A stretch of DNA of 64,000 nucleotides from Notolepis coatsorum (Eukaryota > Chordata > Actinopteri > Aulopiformes > Paralepididae), in assembly GCA_963971535.1 (NCBI GenBank), contig OZ020590.1, forward strand, positions 155,294,079 through 155,358,078, read 5' to 3'. Of this stretch, positions 1 to 10,838 are shown in pieces (position 1 is the first letter of the stretch; the number at the start of each line of letters is the position of its first letter). The notes below the pieces were generated by a model. The model had not been told where the DNA came from and made no database searches. It saw only the letters and a program-made list of their open reading frames with translations. The translations under genes and the position numbers were made by a program.

Positions 1-3000
1 TGCAGTTTATCGTCAGCATGTACTGTTCTTGGCCCATGACCACCCTTGGTCTGGACACTTGGGAGTCACTAAAACATACAACAGAATACTTCAACATTTC
101 TTTTGGCCCGGTTTGAAGTCCGATGTAGCACAATACTGTCGTACCTGTAGTACTTGTCAGATCACCGGAAAGCCAAACCAGGTAATTCCACCTGCTCCCC
201 TCTGTCCTATACCAGCGGTCGGTGAACCATTTGAACATGTCATAGTTGACTGTGTTGGTCCGTTGCCAAGGACCAAAGCCGGCAATCAGTTTTTGTTGAC
301 AATAATGTGTACCGCCACCCGTTTCCCTGAGGCTATCCCTCTTCGCAGAATTACAGCGCCTGTAATAATTAAGGCTTTGACGAAGTTCTTCTCCACGTTT
401 GGACTGCCTAAGGTAGTACAAACGGACCAAGGCACCAACTTCCTGTCTAGGTTATTTGAGCAAGTGTTACAGTCCCTGGGTATCCGACATATAGTGTCCA
501 GTGCCTACCACCCTGAAACTCAGGGGGCTCTAGAACGTTGGCATCAGACCTTAAAGTCCATGCTGCGTAAATATTGCTTAGACACAGAGAAAGATTGGGA
601 TGAGGGTGTCCCCCTTGTTCTATTTGCTGCGCGAGAGACCATACAGGAGTCTCTTGGTTTCAGTCCTGCTGAGCTCGTTTTTGGGCACACTGTTAGAGGG
701 CCTCTGAAAGTTCTTAAAGAACGGTTCATGTCAAAGGGTGCCAGCACACCCACTAATGTGCTAGATTTTGTTAGCCAGTTTCGAGAGCGACTGCATCAGG
801 CGTGCTCTCTCGCAAAATAAGCGCTCTCTTCTTCCCAGAGAACTATGAAACGGCACTATGACGAGAAAGCTGTTTCTCGATCTTTCCAGCCAGGTGATAA
901 GGTTCTAGTCCTGTTACCTATCCTTGGTTCTGCTCTTTCCGCTCGTTTTTCCGGACCGTATGCAATAGACAAGAAGATAAGTGATACAGACTATGTGGTT
1001 CGCACCCCTGATCGTAAACGTCACTCTCGTGTTTGCCACATCAATATGTTTAAACCATATTTTTCCAGAGATAGTGTGCAGGTGAAGACCTCAGACCAGA
1101 CAGCCGGACTGGCCGTCTCTGCTGTTGCCTCAACTCCAATAGTTCCGGACTCTCCTGACGTTAGTGGTGAGGATGTAGATGGCTTGGAGTTGCGCAATGC
1201 AGCCCATCAGGGTGCTAGATTGTCCAACACTGAGATGTTATTGAACCTGCCCACTCACTTAGCACACTTACCTGAGGAGCAGCGAGAGGACATCACAAAT
1301 TTGATTCAGGCCTACATGGCTCTGTTTGGTGATGTTCCCTCCTGTACTTCTGTATTGGCCCATGATATTAAAGTTAACAATGCTGTGCCTATCAAGCAAC
1401 ATGCATACCGTGTTAACATCACCAAGAGGGCCATGATGCAACAGGAGGTTGACTATTTGTTAAAACATGGTTTAGCCAAGCCAAGTTGCAGTCCCTGGAG
1501 TTCACCTTGCTTGTTAGCTCCCAAATCGGATGGAACTCCTAGATTTTGTACTGATTTCCGAAAGGTAAATGCTGTCACCGTGCCTGATTCCTTCCCACTG
1601 CCCCGCATGGAAGATTGTATTGACAACCTTGGATCTGCCACCTATGTTAGCAAACTAGATTTGTTAAAGGGTTACTGGCAGGTCCCTTTGACCCCCCGTG
1701 CCTCGGAAATCTCTGCGTTTGTTACTCCTGACAATTTTTTGCAATATACGGTAATGCCTTTTGGAATGCGTAATGCCCCGGCCACTTCCCAGCGACTGGT
1801 GACCCTAGTCCTGGCTGGTGTTCCAAATTGTAATGCCTATCTCGATGACCTGGTTGTCTATTCGACCAACTGGCGTGACCACATGACAACCTTACAAACT
1901 GTCTTTGACCGCTTAGCTGGAGCCTCCCTGACCCTTAACCTTGCCAAGTGTGAGTTCGGCAAGGCTACGGTTACCTATCTTGGTAAGCAGGTAGGACAAG
2001 GCCAAGTGCGTCCGGTGGATGCAAAAATATCTGCAATCACAACTTTTCCAGTGCCTACTACTAGGCGGGAATTGCGTAGATTCCTTGGGATGGCTGGGTA
2101 TTACCGTGGTTTTTGCCGAAACTTTTCTTCTGTCGTCACTTCTCTCACTAGCCTGTGTAGCCCGTCCAAACCAAACCATTCATTTGGACAGCAGATTGTC
2201 AAAATGCATTTGATAGTGTTAAAGCTCTCTTATGCAGTTCCCCTGTTCTCTCTGCTCCAGATTTCTCCCTGCCGTTCCAGCTGGAGGTGGATGCCAGCGG
2301 GGTGGGAGCTGGAGGGGTGTTATTACAGGAAGATCACGATGGTGTCAGTCACCCGGTTTGTTATTTCTCCCGGAAATTTAACAAACATCAACTAAACTAT
2401 TCCACTATTGAAAAGGAGACTTTGGCTATGTTGTATGCGTTGCAACATTTTGAGGTGTATGTCGGTTCGAGCGTATTACCAGTGGTAGTATACACCGACC
2501 ACAACCCATTGGTTTTTCTGTCGCGGATGTGCAACCACAATCAGCGCCTCTTGCGTTGGGCGCTCATAGTGCAAAATTATAACCTCAGCATAAAGCATAA
2601 GAAGGGGTCTGAGAATGTGTTGGCGGATGCTCTATCTCGGAGTTAAATCTCTGTTGCTGTCGACTCGTTCTACTGTATATTGCTGTCGACTCAGTCTCTC
2701 TTGCCGTCAACTCGTTCTGTCATTGTTGACCTGAGTGGTTGTTGTACCAACTGCTAGTTTTTTTTTATAGCTCTTTGTTTTGAAGTACATGTTATCTCAG
2801 AGATGTTATCTCGTTGTTAAAAAAAAAACATGTTTAGTTGGTGTTAAGTGTCAAACATGTTTTTGTCTTATGTATGGGGGTGTTACATCCCAATGTATAT
2901 ATTCCCCAGTGTGTGTCTCCATGTGTGTGTGTTCTCCATTTTGTTTCCTCCCTCCAGCCATTGTTCCCTTCACCATTGGTCAATTCTTCCATTATTGCAA

Positions 3001-3610
3001 TACAGCACCGATTGGTGGATGGCTTTCCAGACTCCAACACTCAATCCACACCACCCAATCATGGATCACCCCACACCTGTTAAAACATGGTTTCTCACTT
3101 CAGTCTTTCTCTCTCTCTGGCATGAGGCTAGGCATGTTGTGTTTTTGGTAAACCTGTAACTTTGACAGTATTGCATTTCGTTTATTGGCCTTTGGTGCTT
3201 AGTAGTAATTTCCTTGTGTGTGTATGGCCACAGAGAGAGCATTGTTAGTTATAGTTTGTTTTTGTATATATTCTGCTTTTGTTTCTGTATAATTAATGTG
3301 TTTTTCTCTCTTTCTCAGGAAGCACAGATGGGGTGAGCTGCCATTTCCTTTGGACATTGTTTTCTCCTGTTTTGGTTAGGTAAGAGTAGTTTAGGTAATG
3401 TAATCTCTTTTACCATAGATTAGATTGTGTTTATTTGGAGTATAGTGGTGTTTGTTTGTTGTTTTGGCCTGGGCTCACCCCTGAGCTACATGTGCTTCCT
3501 TTGCCTCTATTCAATAAATATCATTGTTGTTTACAAACCTGGTCCATCTTTTCTGTCAACCAACTGTTATGTTACAGCCCTTTACCCTTAGACTCACAGG
3601 GGTCGTAACA
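1..3610 (+). mobile_element. Gmr1-like Ty3/gypsy LTR element, 3' part (integrase, RT, RNase H, 3' LTR)
   Basis: Fossil LTR retrotransposon whose 5' part lies outside the window. The pol parts run in the order integrase (about 1-1070), reverse transcriptase (about 1330-2160), RNase H (about 2280-2646), then the 3' LTR. The integrase shows an HHCC zinc finger (HDHPWSGHLG ... CRTCSTC), a DDE core (VDCVG, TDQGTNF, ALERWHQ) and a C-terminal GPY-like domain (FSGPYAI). RT shows KLDLLKGYWQVPL and the YLDD box. RNase H shows DASG and the tail ADALSRS. Integrase upstream of RT is the Ty1/copia-like order that, within Ty3/gypsy, defines the Gmr1 group of deuterostome elements. The visible coding part is broken, with roughly two interruptions, so this copy is inactive. 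Domains remain easy to read, so the insertion is not ancient. Confidence 0.9.
2881..3610 (+). repeat. 3' LTR of the Gmr1-like element
   Basis: A 730-bp terminal repeat that begins TGTTAC and ends GTAACA, a perfect 6-bp inverted end with the canonical TG...CA. A short purine run (ATGGGGG, ending 2880) directly precedes it and fits the polypurine tract. An AATAAA signal lies at 3513-3518. The partner LTR lies outside the window, so LTR divergence and the target duplication cannot be read. Confidence 0.8.
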
Positions 3611-4035
3611 AGCTCCATTATACTTTTAGTCAGGGGAGTGCCATGGTTTCTCCATAGAGCTCCATTATACTTTTAGTCAGGGGAGTGCCATGGTTTCTCC
3701 ATAGAGCTCCATTATACCTTTAGTCAGGGGAGTGTCATGGTTTCTCCATAGAGCTCCATTATACTTTTAGTCATGGGAGTGTCATGGTTTCTCCATAGAG
3801 CTCCATTATACCTTTAGTCAGGGGAGTGTCATGGTTTCTCCATAGAGCTCCATTATACTTTTAGTCAGGGGAGTGCCATGGTTTCTCCATAGAGCTCCAT
3901 TATACTTTTAGTCAGGGGAGTGCCATGGTTTCTCCATAGAGCTCCATTATACTTTTAGTCAGGGGAGTGCCATGGTTTCTCCATAGAGCTCCATTATACT
4001 TTTAGTCAGGGGAGTGCCATGGTTTCTCCATAGAG
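3611..4035. repeat. 47-bp minisatellite, about 9 copies
   Basis: Tandem units of 47 bp beginning AGCTCCATTATACTTTTAGT and containing CCATGG. Units differ at only a few positions (TTTTAG/CCTTTAG, GTGCCATGG/GTGTCATGG), so amplification is recent. The array starts at the exact base after the Gmr1-like LTR and runs into the LINE fragment that follows. Confidence 0.95.
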
Positions 4036-4905
4036 CCCTGTTGTACTTGTTTAGTGCAGAAGACTGCTCTGTGGCACTGTGGACTCCTGGAGAGAAACCC
4101 AAACCCCGCCATCAGCGCCTCCAGCAACTTGCAATGGGCCTGGTCTACAAGATACACTACACGACTAAGGTACCCATGTACATGTAAAAATACTTCCCAA
4201 AGATCAGTGAAAACCACGACCACAACACCAGAGGGAGCTCCACAAACCATGTTAAACCCAGATTCGGCTCAAACAAGGGACTAAACACGTTTAGCAATTA
4301 TGCCATATCAATGTGGAACGCCCTACCCACAGCTGTAAAGGAATGTGAATCACTACCCACTTTCAAAACCACTCTCAAAGAGCACCTCTAGGAGACTGCA
4401 ATTCGAAACTGGCCCTTGTAAATGTCCTAACCCAACCCCCTCCAATGTACAGTAAATGTCCTAACCCAATATTACACAATACCCTCTTCTTGGGACCAAG
4501 CCACTCAACCACCTCCAATGTACATTTTGCCCCGCCCCCCCCCCCCCACCCCACCCCACCTACCCAACCCCCCCCCCCCTCCACCCCACCTACCCAACCT
4601 CCTCCATGTACAGTTTCCTCGTCAAATGTATATACTCTCTTTTTTAGACTATTTTTGTATCACAAACAGTACTGTATTTGTAAATATGGTATGTCATAAA
4701 TGTATAGATGTAGCAGTACTGTCTATCTGTATGTCATGTATGTCATATATGTTATGATGAATTGAAAATGGGGGACCCTGATGTAAACAAGACGAAAGTA
4801 TTTCTCTGGTCTGCATCCCCTTAACAATTGTGTGTATTGAGCCGTACTGTATTGTACCCATTCTGCAATCTGTTAATACAATTTTCAACCAATCAATCAA
4901 TCCTG
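4036..4905 (+). mobile_element. LINE-A copy 1: CR1/L2-type LINE 3' end with ORF2 C-terminus
   Basis: The frame from 4221 to the TAG at 4389-4391 encodes 56 residues including FSNYAISMWNALPTAVKE and FKTTLKEHL, the W-N-x-L-P and FK-x-x-LK signature at the C-terminus of CR1/L2-type LINE ORF2. A 3' UTR of about 500 bp follows, interrupted by C-rich simple repeats at 4539-4605, and ends in a (CAAT)n tail at about 4887-4902. The 3' UTR, from GAATTGAAAATGGGGGACC to the tail, recurs six more times in this window on both strands. The 5' boundary is uncertain because 4036-4220 gives no clear LINE protein. This copy is 5'-truncated and inactive. Confidence 0.8.
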
Positions 4906-5206
4906 CGCCCGACCACAGAGAGAATCCATCGTTGTACTTCAATCTAGTACATTTGCAAGTGGAGTTTCACTTTAAGACGTTAGTACACAAAGTGCCATTC
5001 ACAGGATGTGTGAGCGGAAGACCTAACGAGCACATTGGTGCCGGCTACGAGCTACAACTCTACTTTCCAGATCAAAGCCACTAAGGTGCAGGACTGAATT
5101 ATTCTCGCCTCCCTTTCAAGAGCCGTCTGCATTTATAAAGGTTGATTAAGAGACGGTGCAGGGCGCGGCTTGACTGAGCGCCCGGCAGGATTATACGAGG
5201 CGGTTT
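4906..5206. other. Unique sequence without a gene
   Basis: No recognisable repeat, coding exon or RNA gene. An 84-residue frame ends here (stop near 5082), but it begins inside the LINE-A tail and resembles nothing known to me. The segment around 5115-5225 contains TTTATAAA and TGAATTAATTAAGG homeodomain-like AT motifs and could be regulatory; this is a weak inference. Confidence 0.4.
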
Positions 5207-5365
5207 CTCATGAATTAATTAAGGAGTGTATTTCTAGAGCACTTTTCTTTTTTAGTACTTAGAGACACAAAGCACTTAATGACAACCTGCATTCTTCAGC
5301 ATGGGTGGGCCCCAGTGGGAATCGAACCCCGAACCCTGGGCGGTGTTAGTGCTCTATGCAGTGCA
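5207..5365 (-). mobile_element. tRNA-like SINE fragment
   Basis: On the minus strand this reads with a Pol III B-box-like motif (GGTTCGATTCCC, + strand around 5318-5330), as in tRNA-derived SINE heads. The body does not match the better preserved SINE families in this window, so it is an old fragment or another family. Confidence 0.45.
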
Positions 5366-5383
5366 TTACGAAGGGAGTCTGAA

Positions 5384-5560
5384 TCAGTGGTTCTCAGTGG
5401 GGTCCCGGGGGATTCTAGGGGGTCCCCAGCAAGATGAGGACTTCACTATTATTTCAATTACATTTTTGGCTGTATATTTTAGAATGTATTCATATTTTAG
5501 AATGTATATCTTTGACCGTATTCTTATTCTTATTTTAGATGTTTGACTATACCTACATTT
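5384..5560 (+). mobile_element. hAT-like DNA transposon end
   Basis: It starts with CAGTGGTTCTCAGTGGGGTC, the type of terminus common to hAT-family elements in vertebrates. No opposite terminus was found nearby, so this is a one-ended remnant. From 5560 to 5907 the DNA is AT-rich with no gene seen. Confidence 0.4.
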
Positions 5561-6126
5561 AAATGAAACATCGGGGATATCCTGACACAAATTGTACTTT
5601 ACCTGCACTATTCTTACCCTACCTACACTTCCTATCAAATTCATGTGTGTCGGTTCTATGCACTGTAATTTTAAGAGCACTGCTCTGTTGTAATTCAAAA
5701 TTAAACTATTTTATCACACTTTTTACTTCTTACTGATGCACTGCTCTGTATGTTAAATACCCTGTTGTATGTCCGTTCTATTTTATAATTGTTAGCCTAT
5801 TTTTAAACTGAATCCAACCGCACTTTGTTTTTACTCAGTCTATTCTATTTTTTATTATTTGTATTACCGAATGAAACTGTAAACAGAAAGGCCTATTGGG
5901 AGGTTGTTACGTCATTGCCGTTTTTCGTGTTCCACCCTCTGTCCAACCCAATGCATTTCCCCATTGCCCATTTCTAAATCGTCTCGTTTAAAACAAATAA
6001 AGCATTAACATTGGCATGGTGTACCTTTCTGTGCTTATTCATCCACAATCTATAGCTCAGCATGAAAATATTCGCAATTAATCATAAAAAAAAATCGCCA
6101 AATTTTATTTCAACCAAAAATGCTTA

Positions 6127-7676
6127 AAGGTCAACCTCCACGTTGTATTTTTGTTCAATAAACAATGTGGACTAGGCCAACAGTGACTTTCATGAAGAAT
6201 TGTAAAAAAAAGTATTGAAATTGACCCAGTTTTAGCGTTTTTATCAAAACATTTTGTCTGCCCAACACAATCAACATGCACTTGCATATTTTAATCAATG
6301 GTTTATAACGTGCACGTGTAATGTCGTCACAACAGGTATTGGTCACCAGGGGTATCACCAGGGGGCGCTGAGAGTCACACAGCTAGTGGCAGGCAGAGAG
6401 CCTTGCTACCATAGATATATGCTTGCTACTACTAGCCGAATGGAAATGTATCTGTTTCACCTCACTATTGCTCCGTGATTATAGCCATCCATCCATCTCT
6501 AAAGCTAACCACGTTACCATATTTGTAATAATGTAAATCATTGTGTCGTTGTACACATTGTGTTTATAACGTTAGTAGATAACATAGCTTAGCTTGGTAG
6601 CTATTGTGCTAACAACATATCCCGACATCCGGCTCGCTGGCCGGCATGAACGGCCGACCCAAAATGGTTCTCTCCTCTCTGTACACCCCGACCCGACCCC
6701 ACGGGTGCCCTGCCGGGGGGCCCATGGACGCGACGGCGGCGGCAGCCGCAGGGCGCCCGAGCCCGCAAAGGCTAGTGTTACACGATAGCTATGAGCTAAC
6801 TAGCGCTGCGGGCTCCGGCGCCCTGCGGCCGCCGCTGTTGTCGAGTCCACAAGCTTCACTCGGTGCATCAGTCACGAAAGGGGCTATGATGAGCTTGGCA
6901 AGCCAGAGTAAAACACAGTTTTCATTCAATCAATAACAACATTAACCAGACTCTCGTTGTGTCTATTATGCTAACGCTAACGTTACCTCATTGTGTCTAT
7001 TCTACACAGATAGCCTCTCGTGTCTATCTGCTAACGTTAGCATTAGGCTAACTAACGTTACGTCCCTAACCCCCAACAACAAGCGTAACTAATCAGCGAT
7101 CTTTTTGTCAGACTAAACTCTCCGCTCGGTGGCAAATTGTGTTGATGTCGGTTTTGTTTCATCAATAAATGAGGCAGAATACACAGTGACTGTATCCTTT
7201 TTTATTGCACTCGTTTCTTGCTGCAAGTGCAAACATACAAAAGATATCCTACGCGAGACATTAAAGATGGCGGCGCGGACATTCTGTTTTCGTTCAGACT
7301 CCCCAAACAGTGACGTCACGCGTCTCTCTTCTGACCAATCAGTGGTCTGCAGTTTTTCACGTGTCATTTCTGGAGCTCTCATGCTGATCACCAGCAGCCC
7401 CGCCTCCCCACACGGAGACAAACTGAGTACTTTATTTTAGTGGAAAAGCAACATTAGATTCGGCTCATTAATATGCAAGCCACACCTGTTGTGACGTCGG
7501 CGTTTTGATACGCTTTTTTGATTCGCGCGTGCATGTTATTCGTGCGTGGACCTTTTTAACTCTTTCAGAGTGGCATTTCCGGTGTCAAATGGAAATAAAT
7601 AAATAATGAAATTATATACCAATGATGTAAACTACCCATAATTGATCAGTAGGGTTTAACCTAGAGGTTGGCCTTT
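6127..7676. mobile_element. Non-autonomous DNA transposon of about 1.55 kb inserted in MITE-A
   Basis: Terminal inverted repeats AAGGTCAACCTC (left) and GAGGTTGGCCTT (right) differ at one base. The empty site in MITE-A copy 2 reads GCTTAAACAATA, so the target duplication is TA or TTAA; sequence alone cannot decide. No transposase is visible. The right half (about 6890-7440) is shared in the same orientation with the element at 26927-27793. The left half contains a GC-rich island (6640-6860) unlike the rest of the element. Confidence 0.65.
6640..6860 (+). other. CpG-rich island inside the DNA transposon
   Basis: About 220 bp of GC- and CpG-rich DNA within an otherwise AT-balanced element. One frame is open from ATG 6646 (MNGRPKMVLSSLYTPTRPHG, then an alanine run) to a stop at 6936. 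I do not recognise the protein. It may be a captured host promoter or first exon, or chance coding in GC-rich DNA. Confidence 0.3.
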
Positions 7677-7700
7677 AAACAATAATGTTAGTGATAGAAG

Positions 7701-8979
7701 TGTGAGGATTCGCCTGTTCCCTGAGCTTTTCCCTGTCTACTCTCCTTCACCAGCCCCCACCCTTGCGAGATTTTTCCCTGTCTACTCTCCTTCACCAGCC
7801 CCCACCCTTGCGATGATTTACTCTCCTCTACTCTTCACCAGCCCCCACCCTTGGACTTTCTTGTTCAATTACCATCACGCAGCTGTCATAGTTTGTGATT
7901 AGCGCCCCTGAGGGCTTTATATACCTGGACCTCCCTTCCAGTCCTGGTCGGGTCGTTCTGTATCTATATTCACTCTGTGTTCATGGAGTTCTGTACGGTT
8001 ACCATCCTGTACGTTACCATCTCCTGCCGCGTCTCCGGCGTGAGACGACGTGCCAGCCATCATCACCTGTCGCCGTTTGCCTGGAGTGGGACACCGTCTT
8101 CGCTCTCTAATTCTCTACGGGAGGTTTTCCAGTGTTCCCACTCCAGACGTCAAGCCGGCGCGTCATCGCTCCCTATTTCCACGGGAGGATGCGTCTCTTC
8201 GCCCCGGTCCCCTGGGACCCCTGTGTTCTGCGCTGCCCATCTGCAGCACCCGAGGAGGAGGAAGAGGATCTCCGTGCCTGGAGTGGGACACCGTCTTCGC
8301 TCTCTAATTCTCTACAGGAGGTTTTCCAGTGTTCCCACTCCAGACGTCAAGCCGGCGGGTCATCGCTCCCTATTTCCACGGGAGGATGGCACCTTTTCCC
8401 CCCCGGCCTCCGCTGTCGGGCCCCTATCTCCGTACCAGGCCTCCGCCGTCGGGCCCCTGTCCCCGTGACAGGCCCCCGCTGTCGGGCCCCTGTCTCCGTG
8501 CCCGGCCTCCGCCGTCGGGCCCCTGTCCCCGTGCCAGGCCTCCGCCGTCGGGCCCCTGTTCCCGTGCCAGGCCTCCGCCGTCGGGCCCTTGTCCCCGTGC
8601 CCGGCCTCCGCCGTCGGGAACCCTGTCCTCATCCCTGTAAGCAGCTCTGGCCCTCGCCCTGTCCAAGGCCTTAACCCTGTTCTCTGTCCCTGTCTCCAGC
8701 CCGCCTCTCCGGGCCTCCGTCCCTGTCCCCCTCTCCAGTGCCCCTGGTCCTGGTCCTTGACATTTAGCCCTGGCCCTGTCCCTTAGCCTTAGTCCCTTAG
8801 CCTGTTCGCCTCTTAAAGGCACAGTGCCACATTTTCCATATTTCATTGACTAGTGTTTTTGTGTTCTCCCTTAAAGGGACTGTGCCGCTTTTTGTTATGT
8901 AATAAATAAATGCCCTGTTTTGGCTTACTCTCATACCTGTCTTGTGTTGTGCGATTGGGGTCGGTTACAAACCATAACA
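7701..8979 (+). repeat. 5' LTR
   Basis: 1279-bp LTR with a TATA-like TTTATATA at 7916-7923 (likely promoter), an internal 33-bp tandem array and AATAAATAAA at 8901-8910. It carries one extra copy of the short CTACTCTCCTTCACCAGCCC unit near its start compared with the 3' LTR. Confidence 0.85.
8401..8630. repeat. 33-bp GC-rich minisatellite inside the 5' LTR, about 7 copies
   Basis: Units of 33 bp (11 codons) beginning GGCCTCCGCCGTCGGGCCCC. Because 33 is a multiple of 3, several frames stay open and give long proline/arginine-rich ORFs on both strands; none is a credible gene. Confidence 0.9.
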
Positions 8980-9476
8980 GTACGACCCGACCCATCGACG
9001 ACCCCAGCCAGCACAGACAGTGTATGTGAGTTAGCCTCTTTGGTTCCCCTGTTAGCTCCCCTGTTAGCCTCATTAGCTCCCCTGTTAGTTCTCATGTTAG
9101 CTCCCCTGTTGGCTTCCCTGTTAGCTCCCCTGTTAGCCTCGTTAGCTCCCCTGTTAGCTACCCTGTTCCCCACAGCTAGGACTGTCCTTTCAGCTAGCTT
9201 GTTCTCCTTTGCTAGTCCAGCCCTGTCTGCTAGCCTAGCTCCGGCAGCTAGCGCAGCCTCTATGCTAATGTAGCATTACAGCTAGCATAGGCCCTGTAGC
9301 TAGCAATGCTCTGGCAGCTACCCTGTCCCTCTGCTAGCCCCACTTTAGGTGTAGCTTCCCCTGCTAGCATGGCCCATTTTTATTTTTAATTTTTTTGGTT
9401 TGTTGCTTTGTCATGTCCCCTGCCCCGCTGTCTGATTTTTTCGGTCGCCCGGTGGCTCCCGTGGAGGGGGAGGTAC

Positions 9477-10709
9477 TGTGAGGATTCACCTGTTCCCTGA
9501 GCTTTTCCCTGTCTACTCTCCTTCACCAGCCCCCACCCTTGCGATGATTTACTCTCCTCTACTCTTCACCAGCCCCCACCCTTGGACTTTCTTGTTCAAT
9601 TACCATCACGCAGCTGTCATAGTTTGTGATTAGCGCCCCTGAGGGCTTTATATACCTGGACCTCCCTTCCAGTCCTGGTCGGGTCGTTCTGTATCTATGT
9701 TCACTCTGTGTTCATGGAGTTCTGTACGGTTACCATCCTGTACGTTACCATCTCCTGCCGCGTCTCCGGCGTGAGACGACGTGCCAGCCATCACCACCTG
9801 TCGCCGTTTGCCTGGAGTGGGACACCGTCTTCGCTCTCTAATTCTCTACGGGAGGTTTTCCAGTGTTCCCACTCCAGACGTCAAGCCGGCGCGTCATCGC
9901 TCCCTATTTCCACGGGAGGATGCGTCTCTTCGCCCCGGTCCCCTGGGACCCCTGTGTTCTGCGCTGCCCGTCTGCAGCACCCGAGGAGGAGGAAGAGGAT
10001 CTCCGTGCCTGGAGTGGGACACCGTCTTCGCTCTCTAATTCTCTACGGGAGGTTTTCCAGTGTTCCCACTCCAGACGTCAAGCCGGCGCGTCATCGCTCC
10101 CTATTTCCACGGGAGGATGGCGCCTCTTCCCCCCGGCCTCCGCTGTCGGGCCCCTGTCTCCGTACCAGGCCTCCGCCGTCGGGCCCCTGTCCCCGTGACA
10201 GGCCCCCGCTGTCGGGCCCCTGTCCCCGTGCCAGGCCCCCGCCGTCGGGCCCCTGTCCCCGTGCCAGGCCTCCGCCGTCGGGCCCCTGTTCCCGTGCCAG
10301 GCCTCCGCCGTCGGGCCCTTGTCCCCGTGCCCGGCCTCCGCCGTCGGGAACCCTGTCCTCATCCCTGTAAGCAGCTCTGGCCCTCGCCCTGTCCAAGGCC
10401 TTAACCCTGTTCTCTGTCCCTGTCTCCAGCCCGCCTCTCCGGGCCTCCGTCCCTGTCCCCCTCTCCAGTGCCCCTGGTCCTGGTCCTTGACATTTAGCCC
10501 TGGCCCTGTCCCTTAGCCTTAGTCCCTTAGCCTGTTCGCCTCTTAAAGGCACAGTGCCGCATTTTCCATATTTCTTTGACTAGTGTTTTTGTGTTCTCCC
10601 TTAAAGGGACTGTGCCGCTTTTTGTTATGTAATAAATAAATGCCCTGTTTTGGCTTACTCTCATACCTGTCTTGTGTTGTGCGATTGGGGTCGGTTACAA
10701 ACCATAACA
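9477..10709 (+). repeat. 3' LTR
   Basis: 1233-bp partner of the LTR at 7701-8979, near-identical over its length, with the same TATA-like and AATAAA motifs and the same internal 33-bp array. Confidence 0.85.
10135..10360. repeat. 33-bp GC-rich minisatellite inside the 3' LTR, about 7 copies
   Basis: Same array as in the 5' LTR with a few unit-level differences, so it was present in the element before insertion. Confidence 0.9.
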
Positions 10710-10838
10710 AGAAGGGAACTCATTTTGTGCAAAAATGGAAAGTTTTTCAATTTCCATGCGGCAGAATTGTTACAATAGCCGATAATCCATTTTCCCAATG
10801 ATAAATCCCTATACGGGTGGAACAACCAGTGACGTCAG

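Larger units (their letters stand above)
7701..10709 (+). mobile_element. Complete non-autonomous LTR retrotransposon (LTR-0.5 kb-LTR)
   Basis: Fossil LTR element: 5' LTR 7701-8979, internal region 8980-9476, 3' LTR 9477-10709, flanked by a perfect 5-bp target duplication AGAAG (7696-7700 and 10710-10714). Both LTRs begin TGTGAGGATTC and end CCATAACA. A polypurine tract (GGAGGGGGAGG) precedes the 3' LTR. The 0.5-kb internal part has no recognisable gag or pol and consists largely of short GTTAGCTCCCCT-type repeats, so the element looks structurally whole but depends on proteins from elsewhere. The LTRs differ by about 1% by eye plus one length difference of about 46 bp, which points to a recent insertion. 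Family is probably Ty3/gypsy, not proven. Confidence 0.85.
5908..10838. mobile_element. MITE-A copy 1, split by two later insertions
   Basis: Three blocks (5908-6128, 7676-7700 and 10710-10838) together match, in opposite orientation and without the inserts, the 346-bp element at 21882-22227. Ends are ACGTCA...TGACGT with a further shared GTTCCACCC inside each end, so this is an imperfect-TIR MITE. The first insert (6127-7676) is a DNA element flanked by TTAA/TA; the second (7701-10709) is an LTR element with a 5-bp duplication. The uninterrupted copy proves both insertion points. Confidence 0.75.

Noticed and set aside
1-2650. Idea that integrase upstream of RT shows a scrambled or rearranged element
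   Set aside because: This order is normal for the Gmr1 group.
7977-10552. Proline/arginine-rich ORFs of 100-220 residues on both strands
   Set aside because: They come from the 33-bp array in the two LTRs and occur as duplicate copies.
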